Source of the DNA: Naasia sp.
Lineage (GTDB): Bacteria > Actinomycetota > Actinomycetes > Actinomycetales > Microbacteriaceae
Assembly (NCBI RefSeq): GCF_025465545.1
Contig: NZ_JAODMK010000015.1
Span: 30,803-94,802 of the forward strand
Length of the DNA: 64,000 bases
Direction of reading: 5' to 3'
Of this stretch, positions 51,006 through 59,112 are shown piece after piece (position 1 is the stretch's first letter; the number at the start of each line of letters is the position of its first letter). Made by a program: the position numbers and the translations under genes. A model generated the notes under the pieces. That model had not been told where the DNA came from. It worked only from the letters and a program-made list of their open reading frames with translations, and searched no databases.

Positions 51006-52244
51006 CTAGACCTCCGCCCCTGCGTCGATATCCCGGAAGGCATCGACCACGACATCCACGGCCTGGGCGATGTGCGCCGGTTCCGCGTGCTCCTCCGGGG
51101 AGTGGCTGATCCCGTCGCGGCAGGGCACGAACACCATCCCGGTCGGGATCTGCTTCGCCACGTGGCCCGCGTCGTGGCTCGCGCCGCTCGCCATGCTGAT
51201 GAAGGAGTACCCCTGCCGCGTGGCAGCCGCTGCGAGCACGTTCTGCACCGTTCCATGCAGGACGATCGGCGACTGGTCGGAGAGCTGCCGTGCGGTGATG
51301 TGGATCTCCCGCCCGGAGGCGATTCGAAGGGCGTCGTCGAGCAGGCTCTCGGTGAGCTCCCGTTGCCGCTCGGAGTCGATGTCCCGCACGTCGAGACCGA
51401 GCACGACTCGGCCCGGCACTGTGGTGAGCGAGCCGGGTTGCACCTGCAGCGTGCCGACCGTAGCCACGGTGGTTGCATGACGCTGCGCGCGGCGCTCCAC
51501 CGCGGTGATGAACTCGGCTGCGGCGACCAGCGCGTCCCGACGGAGCCACATCGGGGTGGCGCCCGAGTGGTCGGCGCGGCCCTCGAAGGTCAGCTCGACG
51601 CGCGTGCTTCCCCCGATCGTGTGGACCACGCCGAGTTGACGACCGCGGGCCTCGAGGACCCGCCCCTGCTCGATGTGCACCTCCACGAAGCAGGCGATGT
51701 CCGCCGGATCCCAGCGCGCCTCCGTCGCGTCCTCTGGGTGCAGGCCCACCTCCCGAGCCGCGCTCCATGCGGTGATCCGATCGCGGTCGGCGAGCTGGCG
51801 GAGGGTGTCTTCGGTGAAAGCGCCTGTCAGGAGCCGACTGCCGATGCATGGAGCGCCGAAGCGTGCGCCTTCTTCCCCAGCGAAGGCGATGATCTTGAGC
51901 GGGTGGCGGAGGCCGCCGCCCGCGGCGAGTACCCGCGCGATCTCGACAGCGGCGACCACGCCCGCCGCGCCGTCGAAATTCCCGCCCTGGTACACCGAGT
52001 CGAGGTGCGACCCGCTCGCGAGCGCGGGCAGGTCCTCGCTCCCAGGCAGCACGCCGAACGAGTTGCCGACCGCGTCGGTCGAGGTGGTGAGTCCGTACTC
52101 CTCGAGCCAGTCTCGGAACCGGCGGTGGGCCTGCCGCTCCGTCTGCGAGTAGACCATTCGCGAGAAACCACCCGCGGGATCCGCGCCGATGGCGCCGAGC
52201 TCGTCGAGATGGCGCGCGATCCGTGCGGGGTCGGCCTTGGTCAT
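51006..52244 (-). CDS. M20-family N-carbamoyl-amino-acid / allantoate amidohydrolase
   Basis: A 412-residue two-metal hydrolase. The metal-site blocks are LASGSHLDSVYQGGNFDGAA (about 76-95), FAGEEGARFGAPCIGSRLL (about 121-139) and CFVEVHIEQGRVLEARG (about 188-204); the dimerisation domain follows, and the last ligand is in SGASHDAGHVAKQIPTGMVF (about 354-373). It removes the carbamoyl group from an N-carbamoyl amino acid, releasing CO2 and ammonia. N-carbamoyl-aspartate or allantoate are both plausible. It overlaps the PRTase-like gene (TGATG). Confidence 0.92.
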   Translation of the reverse strand: MTKADPARIARHLDELGAIGADPAGGFSRMVYSQTERQAHRRFRDWLEEYGLTTSTDAVGNSFGVLPGSEDLPALASGSHLDSVYQGGNFDGAAGVVAAVEIARVLAAGGGLRHPLKIIAFAGEEGARFGAPCIGSRLLTGAFTEDTLRQLADRDRITAWSAAREVGLHPEDATEARWDPADIACFVEVHIEQGRVLEARGRQLGVVHTIGGSTRVELTFEGRADHSGATPMWLRRDALVAAAEFITAVERRAQRHATTVATVGTLQVQPGSLTTVPGRVVLGLDVRDIDSERQRELTESLLDDALRIASGREIHITARQLSDQSPIVLHGTVQNVLAAAATRQGYSFISMASGASHDAGHVAKQIPTGMVFVPCRDGISHSPEEHAEPAHIAQAVDVVVDAFRDIDAGAEV

Positions 52245-52849
52245 CAGAGTCCTTCCGGAAGCAGCAGGGAGGAGCGGAATAGGGGCTCGTACTGCAGGCC
52301 CTCCGCCTGGAAGCGGTCGCCAGCGCCCCGATCGCAGTCGACCACCGCGAGAACTCCGGTGACTTCGACGCCTTCGCGCCGGAGCTCGGCGACGGCCCTC
52401 AGCGCGCGCTGCCCGGTCACGACCACGTCTTCGATGAGCACCACGACCTCGCCGGGATGCAATCCGCCCTCGATCGCCCGCCCGCGGGGCGTCTCCGCCT
52501 GACCTCGGACGATCGCCAGGGGCAGACCGCTCTCCAGCGAAACGGCCGTACCGACCGCCACGGCGCCCAGCGTCGGTGCCGCCACCCGGTCGGTGCCGGG
52601 CGGGATGCGTGCGGCCAGGAACCGGGCGACGCGACGCAAGATGGTCGGTCTGGCCACGATCAGGTACTTCTCGAAGAAGTAGGGCTGCTCGACACCGCTG
52701 TCGAGCTGCACGGTGCCGCGCTGGAACGAGGCACGCAGGATGTCCTGCTGCAATTCGACGAGGGTCGCCTCATCGCTGAGACGCACCCGGTCCTCGTCGG
52801 CGAACCTGAGGTCCTTGCGGACGGGGATCGGCCCCTCGTTGTCACTCAT
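52244..52849 (-). CDS. Orotate phosphoribosyltransferase-like protein with altered catalytic loop
   Basis: A 201-residue type I PRTase fold. The PRPP-binding motif VVVLIEDVVVTGQRAL (about 134-149) and the region DRVAAPTLGAVAVGTAVSLE (about 88-107) match PyrE. The flexible loop of PyrE, VRKxxKxxG, here reads IVRGQAETPRG, so the catalytic lysines are missing. It may be a catabolic or regulatory variant rather than the biosynthetic enzyme. The start ATG 52849 lies inside the asparaginase gene end, and its stop overlaps the carbamoylase start. The link with orotate chemistry fits PyrD/PyrK in the same island. Confidence 0.7.
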   Translation of the reverse strand: MSDNEGPIPVRKDLRFADEDRVRLSDEATLVELQQDILRASFQRGTVQLDSGVEQPYFFEKYLIVARPTILRRVARFLAARIPPGTDRVAAPTLGAVAVGTAVSLESGLPLAIVRGQAETPRGRAIEGGLHPGEVVVLIEDVVVTGQRALRAVAELRREGVEVTGVLAVVDCDRGAGDRFQAEGLQYEPLFRSSLLLPEGL

Positions 52850-53816
52850 CGCTGGGCCCTTCCGGAAAGAGTTCGGCTGCTGTGAGCCCCGCTGAAAGCC
52901 CGAATAGGAGCCGCAGCCTGGCCTTGAGCGGGGGGAGATTGCCGGCCGAGACCAGACCGGACGAGAGCAGGTGGATCTCGCCGCCCGGCCCCCCGTAGGT
53001 CCGCGCGAGAACCTGCCCGCCCGCACACCGGCTCGCGAGAACGACCGGGCGACCGGCCGCGGCGACCCTGAGGACCGCGTCGGCGAGAAGTGGCGCGGCG
53101 TGCCCGCCACCAGTGCCCGCGACGACAAGCCCGTCGATCCGCTCCGCGATCGCTTCGACGATCAGCCCGTCCGCGCCAGACACGGCCCAGACCAGCTCGA
53201 CCCGCCGGTCCGGCGGAGCGATACGGGACAGCCGTTCAGAGCCGAGCGGGCCGAGCAGTGGCACGGCACGTCCTTCGACGACGTGCCCCACCGGACCGGC
53301 CGACGGAGAGCCGAACGCCGCGACCCGCGTGCTGTGTGTCTTCGTGACCCACCGGGCGAGATGGATCTCGTCCTGGAAGACGACGACGGGCCCGTACGCC
53401 GCGAACCGGGGAGTCATCGCTACTGCGATGGCCGCCGCGAGATTCGCCGGGCCATCCTCGCCGGCGCTCCCCGGAACCCGCATGGCGCCGGTAACGACGA
53501 CCGGCACCGGCGTGTCGAGGAGGAGCGCGAGTGCATACACCGTCTCCTCCAGGGTGTCGGTGCCGTGGGTGATGACGATGCCGGCCGCGCCTTGCTCGAT
53601 CTCCTCCCGCACCGCCGCGGCGAGGTCCCACATGTGTTGCGGTGTGACAGCCCGGCTTGACACCAGCAGCACGTCACGGGCGCGCACCTCCACGTCGCCA
53701 CGCTGTTCACCCGCAGCATCCGCGAGATGCGCAGCACCGAGCCGCGGCAGAGCACCGGCCGCGGTCGCATGCGTCGAGATGGTGCCCCCCATCGCCAGGA
53801 GAGAGATCCGGCTCAC
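52842..53816 (-). CDS. Type I/II asparaginase-family amidohydrolase
   Basis: A 324-residue asparaginase/glutaminase-fold protein. The first catalytic Thr is in LLAMGGTISTHAT (about residue 12), the second Thr-Asp pair in IVITHGTDTLEETVYALA (about 83-100), and Lys in VVTGAMRVP is replaced by a Met/Arg context. There is no signal peptide, so it is cytoplasmic. I take GTG 53816, which overlaps the MmgE/PrpD stop (GTGA). It overlaps the PRTase-like gene by eight bases. It may deamidate an asparagine-like intermediate; the true substrate may differ, since the context is a carbamoyl pathway. Confidence 0.88.
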   Translation of the reverse strand: MSRISLLAMGGTISTHATAAGALPRLGAAHLADAAGEQRGDVEVRARDVLLVSSRAVTPQHMWDLAAAVREEIEQGAAGIVITHGTDTLEETVYALALLLDTPVPVVVTGAMRVPGSAGEDGPANLAAAIAVAMTPRFAAYGPVVVFQDEIHLARWVTKTHSTRVAAFGSPSAGPVGHVVEGRAVPLLGPLGSERLSRIAPPDRRVELVWAVSGADGLIVEAIAERIDGLVVAGTGGGHAAPLLADAVLRVAAAGRPVVLASRCAGGQVLARTYGGPGGEIHLLSSGLVSAGNLPPLKARLRLLFGLSAGLTAAELFPEGPSDE

Positions 53817-55138
53817 GGCGCACGCCCATCGAACAGCTGGGAGCAGTCCTTCACCTCGGCCAGCCCGGTGAGCCCACGCCACCAGGACTCGGCGACCACC
53901 GGATCCGCCACAAGGCGGTCGAACTTCGCCCGGAGCTCTGCGGCGTCCACCGGGTCGAGGTGGTGCCCGTGCGGATTCTGCACTTCTGCCGCACGGGTGC
54001 CGTCGCGGGATTCTACGGTTACCCGCGCCGGGGATGACTCAGGCCACCGAGCCTCCAGGTCGGCCGCGACCCGCACCTCGACCCGCTCGGCGAGGCGCGC
54101 GATGTCCTCGCGGTACACGAAGCTGTCCGGATCGATGCGGCCGAGGACGGCGCCGGCGGCGACCGCATAGGGCAGCGAGAAGCGCGCCGAGAGCGCGTTG
54201 GGTGCGGCCTGCCGGTCGAGCTTCATGTTGTTGCTCACGGTTTCGACCACGATCCGGTCTATGGCGCCGATGTCGATCGGTGCAAGCCGGAACACGGCAT
54301 CGAGCGCAGCGTGGGTGAGCGCGCAGGCGCTGTGCAGCTTGAAGTAGTTCCTGCGGATCCCTAGCCGGTCGTAGTCGAGCGGCGCCGTGATCGCGTCCTC
54401 GTCGATCAGCGTTCCTGCGATCTCGCCGAAGGCGATTTCGAACGCCCGAGCGGACCCGGTGAACCCGGCCTGGGCAAGGGCGGAGGCCCGGACGGCGGAC
54501 TGTGCGGCGCTGCCCATCCATGTGTTGCGGGCGGTAGCGCCGTCGTAGCAGGCGTCCCAGATACTGAGGATGGGACTGGTCGCCGCAATGCGGGCTGCCT
54601 CGAGCGGATCCGCACCGGTGACGAGCGCGACGGCGACCGCCCCGCCGACCGCACCGAAGTGCCCGTGCGGGTGCACCGGATAGGTCAGCCGGAAGCCGCT
54701 GAACAGACGAGACGCCACCTCGTAGCCCGCGAGCACCGCCGTGAGTAGGGCGGTCCCGTCCGCCGCGGTCGCCTCGGCGGCCGCCAGGGCGGGCACGACA
54801 ACCTGCATGCCGGGGTGCCCGGTGGGTCGAACCCCCTCGTCGAGCTCGAGGAAGCTGCCCGCCGTGGCGTTGAGGAAAGCGGCCCTTTCGGCGGTGGACG
54901 ACAGGTGCGGCGCACCGAAGACGGTGGCAGTGCCCGGACGGCCCCGCTCGCTCACGGTGCCGGCGGCGTGCTCGATCGCGAGCAGCCTCTCCACCTCCGA
55001 CTGGCGGCTCCCCCCGCGGCTGACGCCCACGGTGTCCGCGATCACATGGCCGGCATGGCGAACGGTCTCCGCGGGCACCGCCCCGAGCCGGAGCGCCACC
55101 GCGGTGCGGACGGCCCGGTCGAGGAGGGTCTCCGTCAT
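53813..55138 (-). CDS. MmgE/PrpD-family protein
   Basis: A 441-residue protein of the MmgE/PrpD family (2-methylcitrate dehydratase, cis-aconitate decarboxylase and relatives). It has the all-helical domain with HVIADTVGVSRGGS (about 30-43), FLELDEGVRPTGHPGMQVVV (about 97-116), HPHGHFGAVGGAVAVALVTG (about 154-173) and the smaller alpha/beta domain from about 260. The start ATG 55138 is seven bp after the cyclic-amide hydrolase stop. Substrate is unknown; a dehydration or decarboxylation of a tricarboxylic acid would fit the TcuA-like enzyme in the same operon. Confidence 0.88.
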   Translation of the reverse strand: MTETLLDRAVRTAVALRLGAVPAETVRHAGHVIADTVGVSRGGSRQSEVERLLAIEHAAGTVSERGRPGTATVFGAPHLSSTAERAAFLNATAGSFLELDEGVRPTGHPGMQVVVPALAAAEATAADGTALLTAVLAGYEVASRLFSGFRLTYPVHPHGHFGAVGGAVAVALVTGADPLEAARIAATSPILSIWDACYDGATARNTWMGSAAQSAVRASALAQAGFTGSARAFEIAFGEIAGTLIDEDAITAPLDYDRLGIRRNYFKLHSACALTHAALDAVFRLAPIDIGAIDRIVVETVSNNMKLDRQAAPNALSARFSLPYAVAAGAVLGRIDPDSFVYREDIARLAERVEVRVAADLEARWPESSPARVTVESRDGTRAAEVQNPHGHHLDPVDAAELRAKFDRLVADPVVAESWWRGLTGLAEVKDCSQLFDGRAP

Positions 55139-55145
55139 TGCCGCC

Positions 55146-56543
55146 CTATCCCGCGTTGTGACGAGCAGGAACGAAGCGGCCCCGGTGCTCGCCCACCGGC
55201 TTGCGGTCCTTCATCGCCACCTCGCCGCGGAGGATCACCATTGTGGGCATCCCGGTGAGCTCGAAGCCGTTCCAGGCGCTGGTCGGCTGCTTTGCGACCA
55301 ACTCCTCATTCCTCACAGTCCAGGTCGCCCCGGGATCAACGATCGTCAGGTCAGCGTCGCTGCCCGGAAGGATCGCGCCCTTCCGCGGGTACAGGCCGTA
55401 CAGCTTCGCTGTCGAGGTCGACATCACGTCGGCGAACCGCTCCGGCGTCGTGTCGCCTGCGAACATCCGGTCGAGCATGACCGGGCCGAACGTCTCGCAG
55501 CCGACTCCGCCGGCGGGCTGAGTAGCCAGGCCCTGCGACTTCTCCTTCACTGTGTGCGGCGCATGGTCGGATCCGATCGAGACGATCGTGCCGTCGTTCA
55601 CGGCCTCCCACAGCGCATCGCGGTCCTCGGCGCTCCGGATCGGGGGGTAGACCTTCATCATGGGGCCGACGCGCTCGTAGTCCGAGTCAGTGAGGGACAG
55701 GTACTGCGGGCACGTCTCCGCAGTCACCGGCAGGCCGAGGTCCTGCGCCTCGCGGACCACGTCGGCCCCGGCTGCCGAGGCCATGTGCACGACGTGGAAG
55801 CGGCAGCCGGTCGCCTTCGCGAACTGGGCGCCGACCGCGATCGAGGTTGCCTCCGCCACCGCTGGGCGCGCGGCGAGCAGGTCTTCGTACGTCTCGATGG
55901 GATGACCCAGGTCTTCCTGGCTGGCGGCAAGGATGTCGCGGTCCTCGCAATGGGCGGCGAGCAGTCCGCCCGCAGCGGCGACCGCCTCGAAGACCCGCAG
56001 GACTGCACCGTTGTCGGGCGGGAGGATGAGGTTCTCCGGCGGCTCGTCACCCAGGTTGTAGACGAGCTGCTTGGTGTCCTTCCGAAGGGCGTAGCCCCAG
56101 AAGATCTTGATGGCGGCGGCGCCGGCCTCGAACATGGGCCCGAGCTCGTCGATGTTGCTGTCGCCGATCGCGATGCCCCATAGGCCGAAGTCCACCCAGG
56201 CGACACCCTCGTGCTGCTCCTTGCGCTGCCGCAGCACCTCCACCGAGTCGACCGGGGGAATCGCGTTCGGCATCTCGAGGATGGTGGTCACTCCGCCCAC
56301 GAGAGCACCGAGCGTCGAGTGGGCGAAGTCCTCCTTCTCGGTCATACCCGGGTCGCGTGAGTGAACATGCGGGTCGATGAATCCGGGGAAGACAAGCTTT
56401 CCGGACACGTCCACCGTCTCGTCCGCCTGGGCATTGTGCCCCCGCTCCAGCAGGGCGGCGATCCGGCCGTCCTCGCAGAGGATGTCCTGCTCGAGCACAC
56501 CGTCAGGCGTGACGACGGAGCCGTTCTTGATCAGCAATCTCAT
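55146..56543 (-). CDS. Dihydroorotase / hydantoinase / allantoinase-type cyclic amidohydrolase
   Basis: A 465-residue metal-dependent amidohydrolase. The metal ligands are visible: DPHVHSRDPG (about 57-66, HxH), carboxylated Lys in AAIKIFWGYA (about 148), His in LLAAHCEDRD (about 196), His in FHVVHMASAAG (about 252) and Asp in SIGSDHAPHT (about 324). It opens a cyclic amide ring to a carbamoyl compound. Residues after the HxH (RDPG) suit dihydroorotase and allantoinase better than dihydropyrimidinase. It heads the upstream half-operon, and the carbamoylase four genes on would take its product. Confidence 0.9.
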   Translation of the reverse strand: MRLLIKNGSVVTPDGVLEQDILCEDGRIAALLERGHNAQADETVDVSGKLVFPGFIDPHVHSRDPGMTEKEDFAHSTLGALVGGVTTILEMPNAIPPVDSVEVLRQRKEQHEGVAWVDFGLWGIAIGDSNIDELGPMFEAGAAAIKIFWGYALRKDTKQLVYNLGDEPPENLILPPDNGAVLRVFEAVAAAGGLLAAHCEDRDILAASQEDLGHPIETYEDLLAARPAVAEATSIAVGAQFAKATGCRFHVVHMASAAGADVVREAQDLGLPVTAETCPQYLSLTDSDYERVGPMMKVYPPIRSAEDRDALWEAVNDGTIVSIGSDHAPHTVKEKSQGLATQPAGGVGCETFGPVMLDRMFAGDTTPERFADVMSTSTAKLYGLYPRKGAILPGSDADLTIVDPGATWTVRNEELVAKQPTSAWNGFELTGMPTMVILRGEVAMKDRKPVGEHRGRFVPARHNAG

Positions 56544-56689
56544 TGTTATGTCCTTAGGTCGGCGCGGCGGATCTCTTCGCTGCCGCGCGGTTCGTCTGCG
56601 GAGCCACTCATGGTGGTGCGGCCCTGCTCCATCACGTGGGTGCGGCTCGATACCGCCAGGCCACTGTCGGGTCGGGCTGGGCGAGCAGG

Positions 56690-57123
56690 GCGCTCATACC
56701 ACGCCGGTCCGGCCTTGGGACCTGTGCGTGCATCTGGCCGACAATCTCCGATCGGGCCGCCGAGTGGACTCGTCGAGCAAGATCGGTCGGGGCTGCGGCA
56801 TCAGTGCCATCCCTACGGCGATCCTCTTCCGCTCCCTCCAGAAGGATGGCGGCGAGCTGAGAGGACCGCCCGTTCGACCGCGCGAACAGGGAATGGGCGC
56901 GCGCGACCGGCTCACGGCGAGCGCCCGTGTCAGGGTTGTGCGCTCCCCGCGTCCTCGGGCCGTCGAGCCCGTGGCGTTCGAGCGGATGGACGGTGCAGGA
57001 GATGATCGCCCGCCCCGTCGTCGCGCGGTCGCCGTCGCCGCCACCGAGGGGGATGCAGACAAGCGCCTTCACTCCACCCCCAGGTCAGCCTCGATGGACC
57101 CGCCGTATTCCTCACGGTCACGG
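56690..57123 (-). pseudogene. Decayed LivF-type ABC ATPase gene
   Basis: Three frames on the minus strand carry pieces of one ATPase. Near 57070-57000 a degraded Walker A reads LGGGDGDRATTGRAIISCTV (compare LGPNGAGKTTxLRAISGTV). Near 56830 comes ERKRIAVGMALMPQPRPILLDEST (signature plus Walker B, shown here in part). The start region GTGACC near 57123 has GGAG upstream and lies right behind the promoter at 57146-57174. Several frameshifts prevent a full protein. No other importer gene is adjacent. The rest of 56544-57223 holds nothing else that I recognise. Confidence 0.6.
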
Positions 57124-57145
57124 AAGTCTCCAGTGTACGCTCAAC

Positions 57146-57174
57146 TGTATACAAAGGTGTTCCGACCGTGTCAA
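57146..57174 (-). promoter_or_regulatory. Consensus promoter with TGTATACA operator over the -10 (hydrolase operon)
   Basis: On the minus strand TTGACA (57169-57174, perfect consensus) and TATACA (57146-57151) are separated by exactly 17 bp. The -10 lies in the palindrome TGTATACA (57146-57153), the same operator core as at 48442. Transcription starts near 57139 and runs through the decayed ATPase into the cyclic-amidohydrolase gene. Confidence 0.78.
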
Positions 57175-57223
57175 GAGCCGCTTCTCGCTGGCCGCGGTGT
57201 TCTCGAGTCTGAACAGCGGGGGG

Positions 57224-57877
57224 TCAGCGCACTTGGCTTGTCTGCACCATCCGTAGGCGGAGCTCCCGCGCAGCCGCCATGTGCTCCTGACTGAGCCGGG
57301 TCGCGGTGACCTCATCGCGCTTTCGGATCGCATCGAGAATGCCGGCGTGCTCGTCCAGCGCCTCCTCCCAGCGTCCCGGCTGACTCACAGTGGGTTCTGG
57401 GTAGCGCCGGATGTGCACCTCGAGCCGGGCGAGCAGATCCACGAGTGTCGAGTTGTGGCTCGCTCTCCACATTCGGTCATGGAAGGCGTGATTGACCGTC
57501 GCCTTCTCGAACGGGGCTGCCCCGGACGCGTTCCGCATGTGCTCGAGCGCGAGCTCGAGCAGCCGCAGGTCGTTGTCTGTCCGGGTGCGCGCCGCCCACC
57601 CCGCCGCCACACCCTCGAGCACGATTCGGCAGTCGTAAATCTCCATCACCTCTTCCAGCGTGGTCACACGCACGACGAGATGGCGTCCGCGCTGCTGGAG
57701 GATGCCGTCCTTCTCCAATGCCCGAAGCGCTTCGCGCACCGGAGTCCGACTCACCCTGTACGTCTCGGCGACCGCCGACTCGACGAGAACGGCGCCGGGG
57801 CGATACTCACCGTTGAGCACCGCCGTCCGCAGCTGGTTGTACAGCGACTCCGGTGTAGCCCCGTTGGGTTCGGTCAT
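57224..57877 (-). CDS. GntR-family regulator with FCD domain (paralogue 2)
   Basis: A 217-residue regulator, winged helix (ETYRVSRTPVREALRALEKD, about 38-57) plus FCD domain (about 75-205). It is clearly paralogous to the protein at 39880-40563; both share MEIYDCRIVLEGVAA and RRYPEPTVSQPGRWE, and differ mainly at the ends. I take ATG 57877; codons further upstream would overlap the intergenic stretch and lack support. The stop is 50 bp before the -35 of the promoter at 57146-57174, whose operator it may bind. Two near-copies at both ends of the island suggest joint or competing control. Confidence 0.92.
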   Translation of the reverse strand: MTEPNGATPESLYNQLRTAVLNGEYRPGAVLVESAVAETYRVSRTPVREALRALEKDGILQQRGRHLVVRVTTLEEVMEIYDCRIVLEGVAAGWAARTRTDNDLRLLELALEHMRNASGAAPFEKATVNHAFHDRMWRASHNSTLVDLLARLEVHIRRYPEPTVSQPGRWEEALDEHAGILDAIRKRDEVTATRLSQEHMAAARELRLRMVQTSQVR

Positions 57878-57962
57878 GGTTGCAGACTCTAGCGCCCGGG
57901 AATCCGCCGTTCCTGTCGCCGATTCGGCTCTGCGCGCGGGCGAGATCCATTCTCGGAGACTT

Positions 57963-58427
57963 TCACCCACGTGCGAGGATCGTGTACGGCACCTCCTCGG
58001 GAATGATTTCGGGCTTCGAGGCCCCTGGCAGCAGCGAGAGCACGGCAGTGACCGACTTGCCGCGCTCGGTCAGCATCGAGTACAAGGGCCCGGGCGGGCA
58101 CCGCCGACTCCAGGACGTGGCAAGCATCAGCACGCTGTGCACGGAGTCGCCCAGGTTCGGCTCCAGTGTCAGCAGCCCCATGTCCTCTTCTGCTCGGATG
58201 ACGGGCACCCGCAAGGCGCGCGCAACGGTGTGAGCGAGCACCGACTCGTCGTCCCCCACCCAGCACGCCACCGCGTCCGGCCGGGCGCTCTGCACAGAGT
58301 CCGAGATGGCACGCCCAATCTCGTCCACGGCGAGGGGATCGGACGCCGTGTCGATCCACCGCAGGTCATGGTCCGACGCGATGAGTGGGGCAACGAGTGC
58401 GGTCAGGTCAAGTCCCGGATCGTTCAT
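57963..58427 (-). CDS. Small PRTase-like protein, divergent
   Basis: A 154-residue protein with the look of a type I phosphoribosyltransferase core: DAVACWVGDDESVLAHTVAR (about 50-69), LRVPVIRAEEDMGLLTLEP (about 72-90) and VHSVLMLATSWSRRCPP, in the place where the PRPP loop (VxLVDDxxxTG) should be. That loop is not conserved, so catalysis is doubtful and a binding or regulatory role is possible. GAGGAG precedes ATG 58427. It is the first gene of the island and stands 85 bp upstream of the GntR gene. The family call is by eye and moderate. Confidence 0.5.
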   Translation of the reverse strand: MNDPGLDLTALVAPLIASDHDLRWIDTASDPLAVDEIGRAISDSVQSARPDAVACWVGDDESVLAHTVARALRVPVIRAEEDMGLLTLEPNLGDSVHSVLMLATSWSRRCPPGPLYSMLTERGKSVTAVLSLLPGASKPEIIPEEVPYTILARG

Positions 58428-58752
58428 TGCGGACTCCTCGCAGTCACGGCGCATTCCTCGAGAAACGCGCGCAGAAGAGGGAATCGTATCGGCTGCGGAG
58501 CCACCGCTCGCGATCTGCAGGTGGCCACGTCGGGCCGGTCGCAGCAAGTGACGCGCGTTTTCGGCAAGCCGCCGCGGCGGCCGGGACGCCGCCCGTGACG
58601 TTGGTGAGCTTCGATGGCCTCATCGCCGGGTTCGGCGATGGGCTGACGTCAGCTATCCGAACCGGGCCCTGTAGCCCCGGTCGACCTGACTGCCGCCGGC
58701 GAAACGGGGACTTGACGGTCGATACTGCGGCCGCATTCCGGGCGAGCACTTG
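58428..58752. other. Gene-free stretch between the island and tRNA-Gln
   Basis: No gene is supported in these 325 bases. A weak -10-like TACGAT lies on the minus strand near 58491-58496 and could serve the PRTase-like gene, but no good -35 was found. No integrase fragment or direct copy of the tRNA end was seen here. Confidence 0.5.
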
Positions 58753-58824
58753 CTGGGGTACCTGGACTCGAACCAAGAACAACTGAACCAGAATCAGCCG
58801 TGTTGCCAATTACACCATACCCCA
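58753..58824 (-). tRNA. tRNA-Gln (anticodon CTG)
   Basis: A 72-nt cloverleaf on the minus strand. Acceptor arms TGGGGTA / TACCCCA pair over seven bases, the D arm is GTGT...ACAC, the anticodon loop is TTCTGGT (CTG), and the T loop is TTCGAGT. The 3' CCA is not encoded. The 3' end faces the catabolic island. In actinobacteria this tRNA is charged with glutamate and then amidated by GatCAB, and glutamyl-tRNA synthetase is encoded 1.9 kb away. Confidence 0.92.
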
Positions 58825-59112
58825 ACGGACCGTCCGAGGGACGTCCGGGAGGCCCAGGCAGCGCCCGGACCGACATCCGACTTTAGCCCAAAAACGAGGC
58901 GCCCGCTGACGCCCCCGGCACTCGGGGAGCGGTCGGCCGCGACTGCGGCCGGCCGTCTCCTGCGCCGGGACGCCGAGGAACGTACTCCTCCGCAGTCCTC
59001 GGCGCGAGCCCGTGCGCCGGCGGGCGCTTGTTCCTAGCGTGGAGGAGCGGCACCGGCGCACCAGACGGATGCGGGCTGCCACACCGACCACGATCAACGA
59101 AGGAGAGCCGCC

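Noticed and set aside
53350..53400. Further copies of the 57-nt palindrome elsewhere in the window
   Set aside because: Short GAGGTGGC or GCCACCTCG strings occur in coding sequence (for example near 3807, 49334 and 55210), but none has the hairpin or the shared 29-base core.
56632..57072. A 146-codon minus-strand frame upstream of the cyclic-amidohydrolase as a new protein
   Set aside because: Its recognisable pieces are fragments of an ABC ATPase that continue in other frames. It is better described as a pseudogene.
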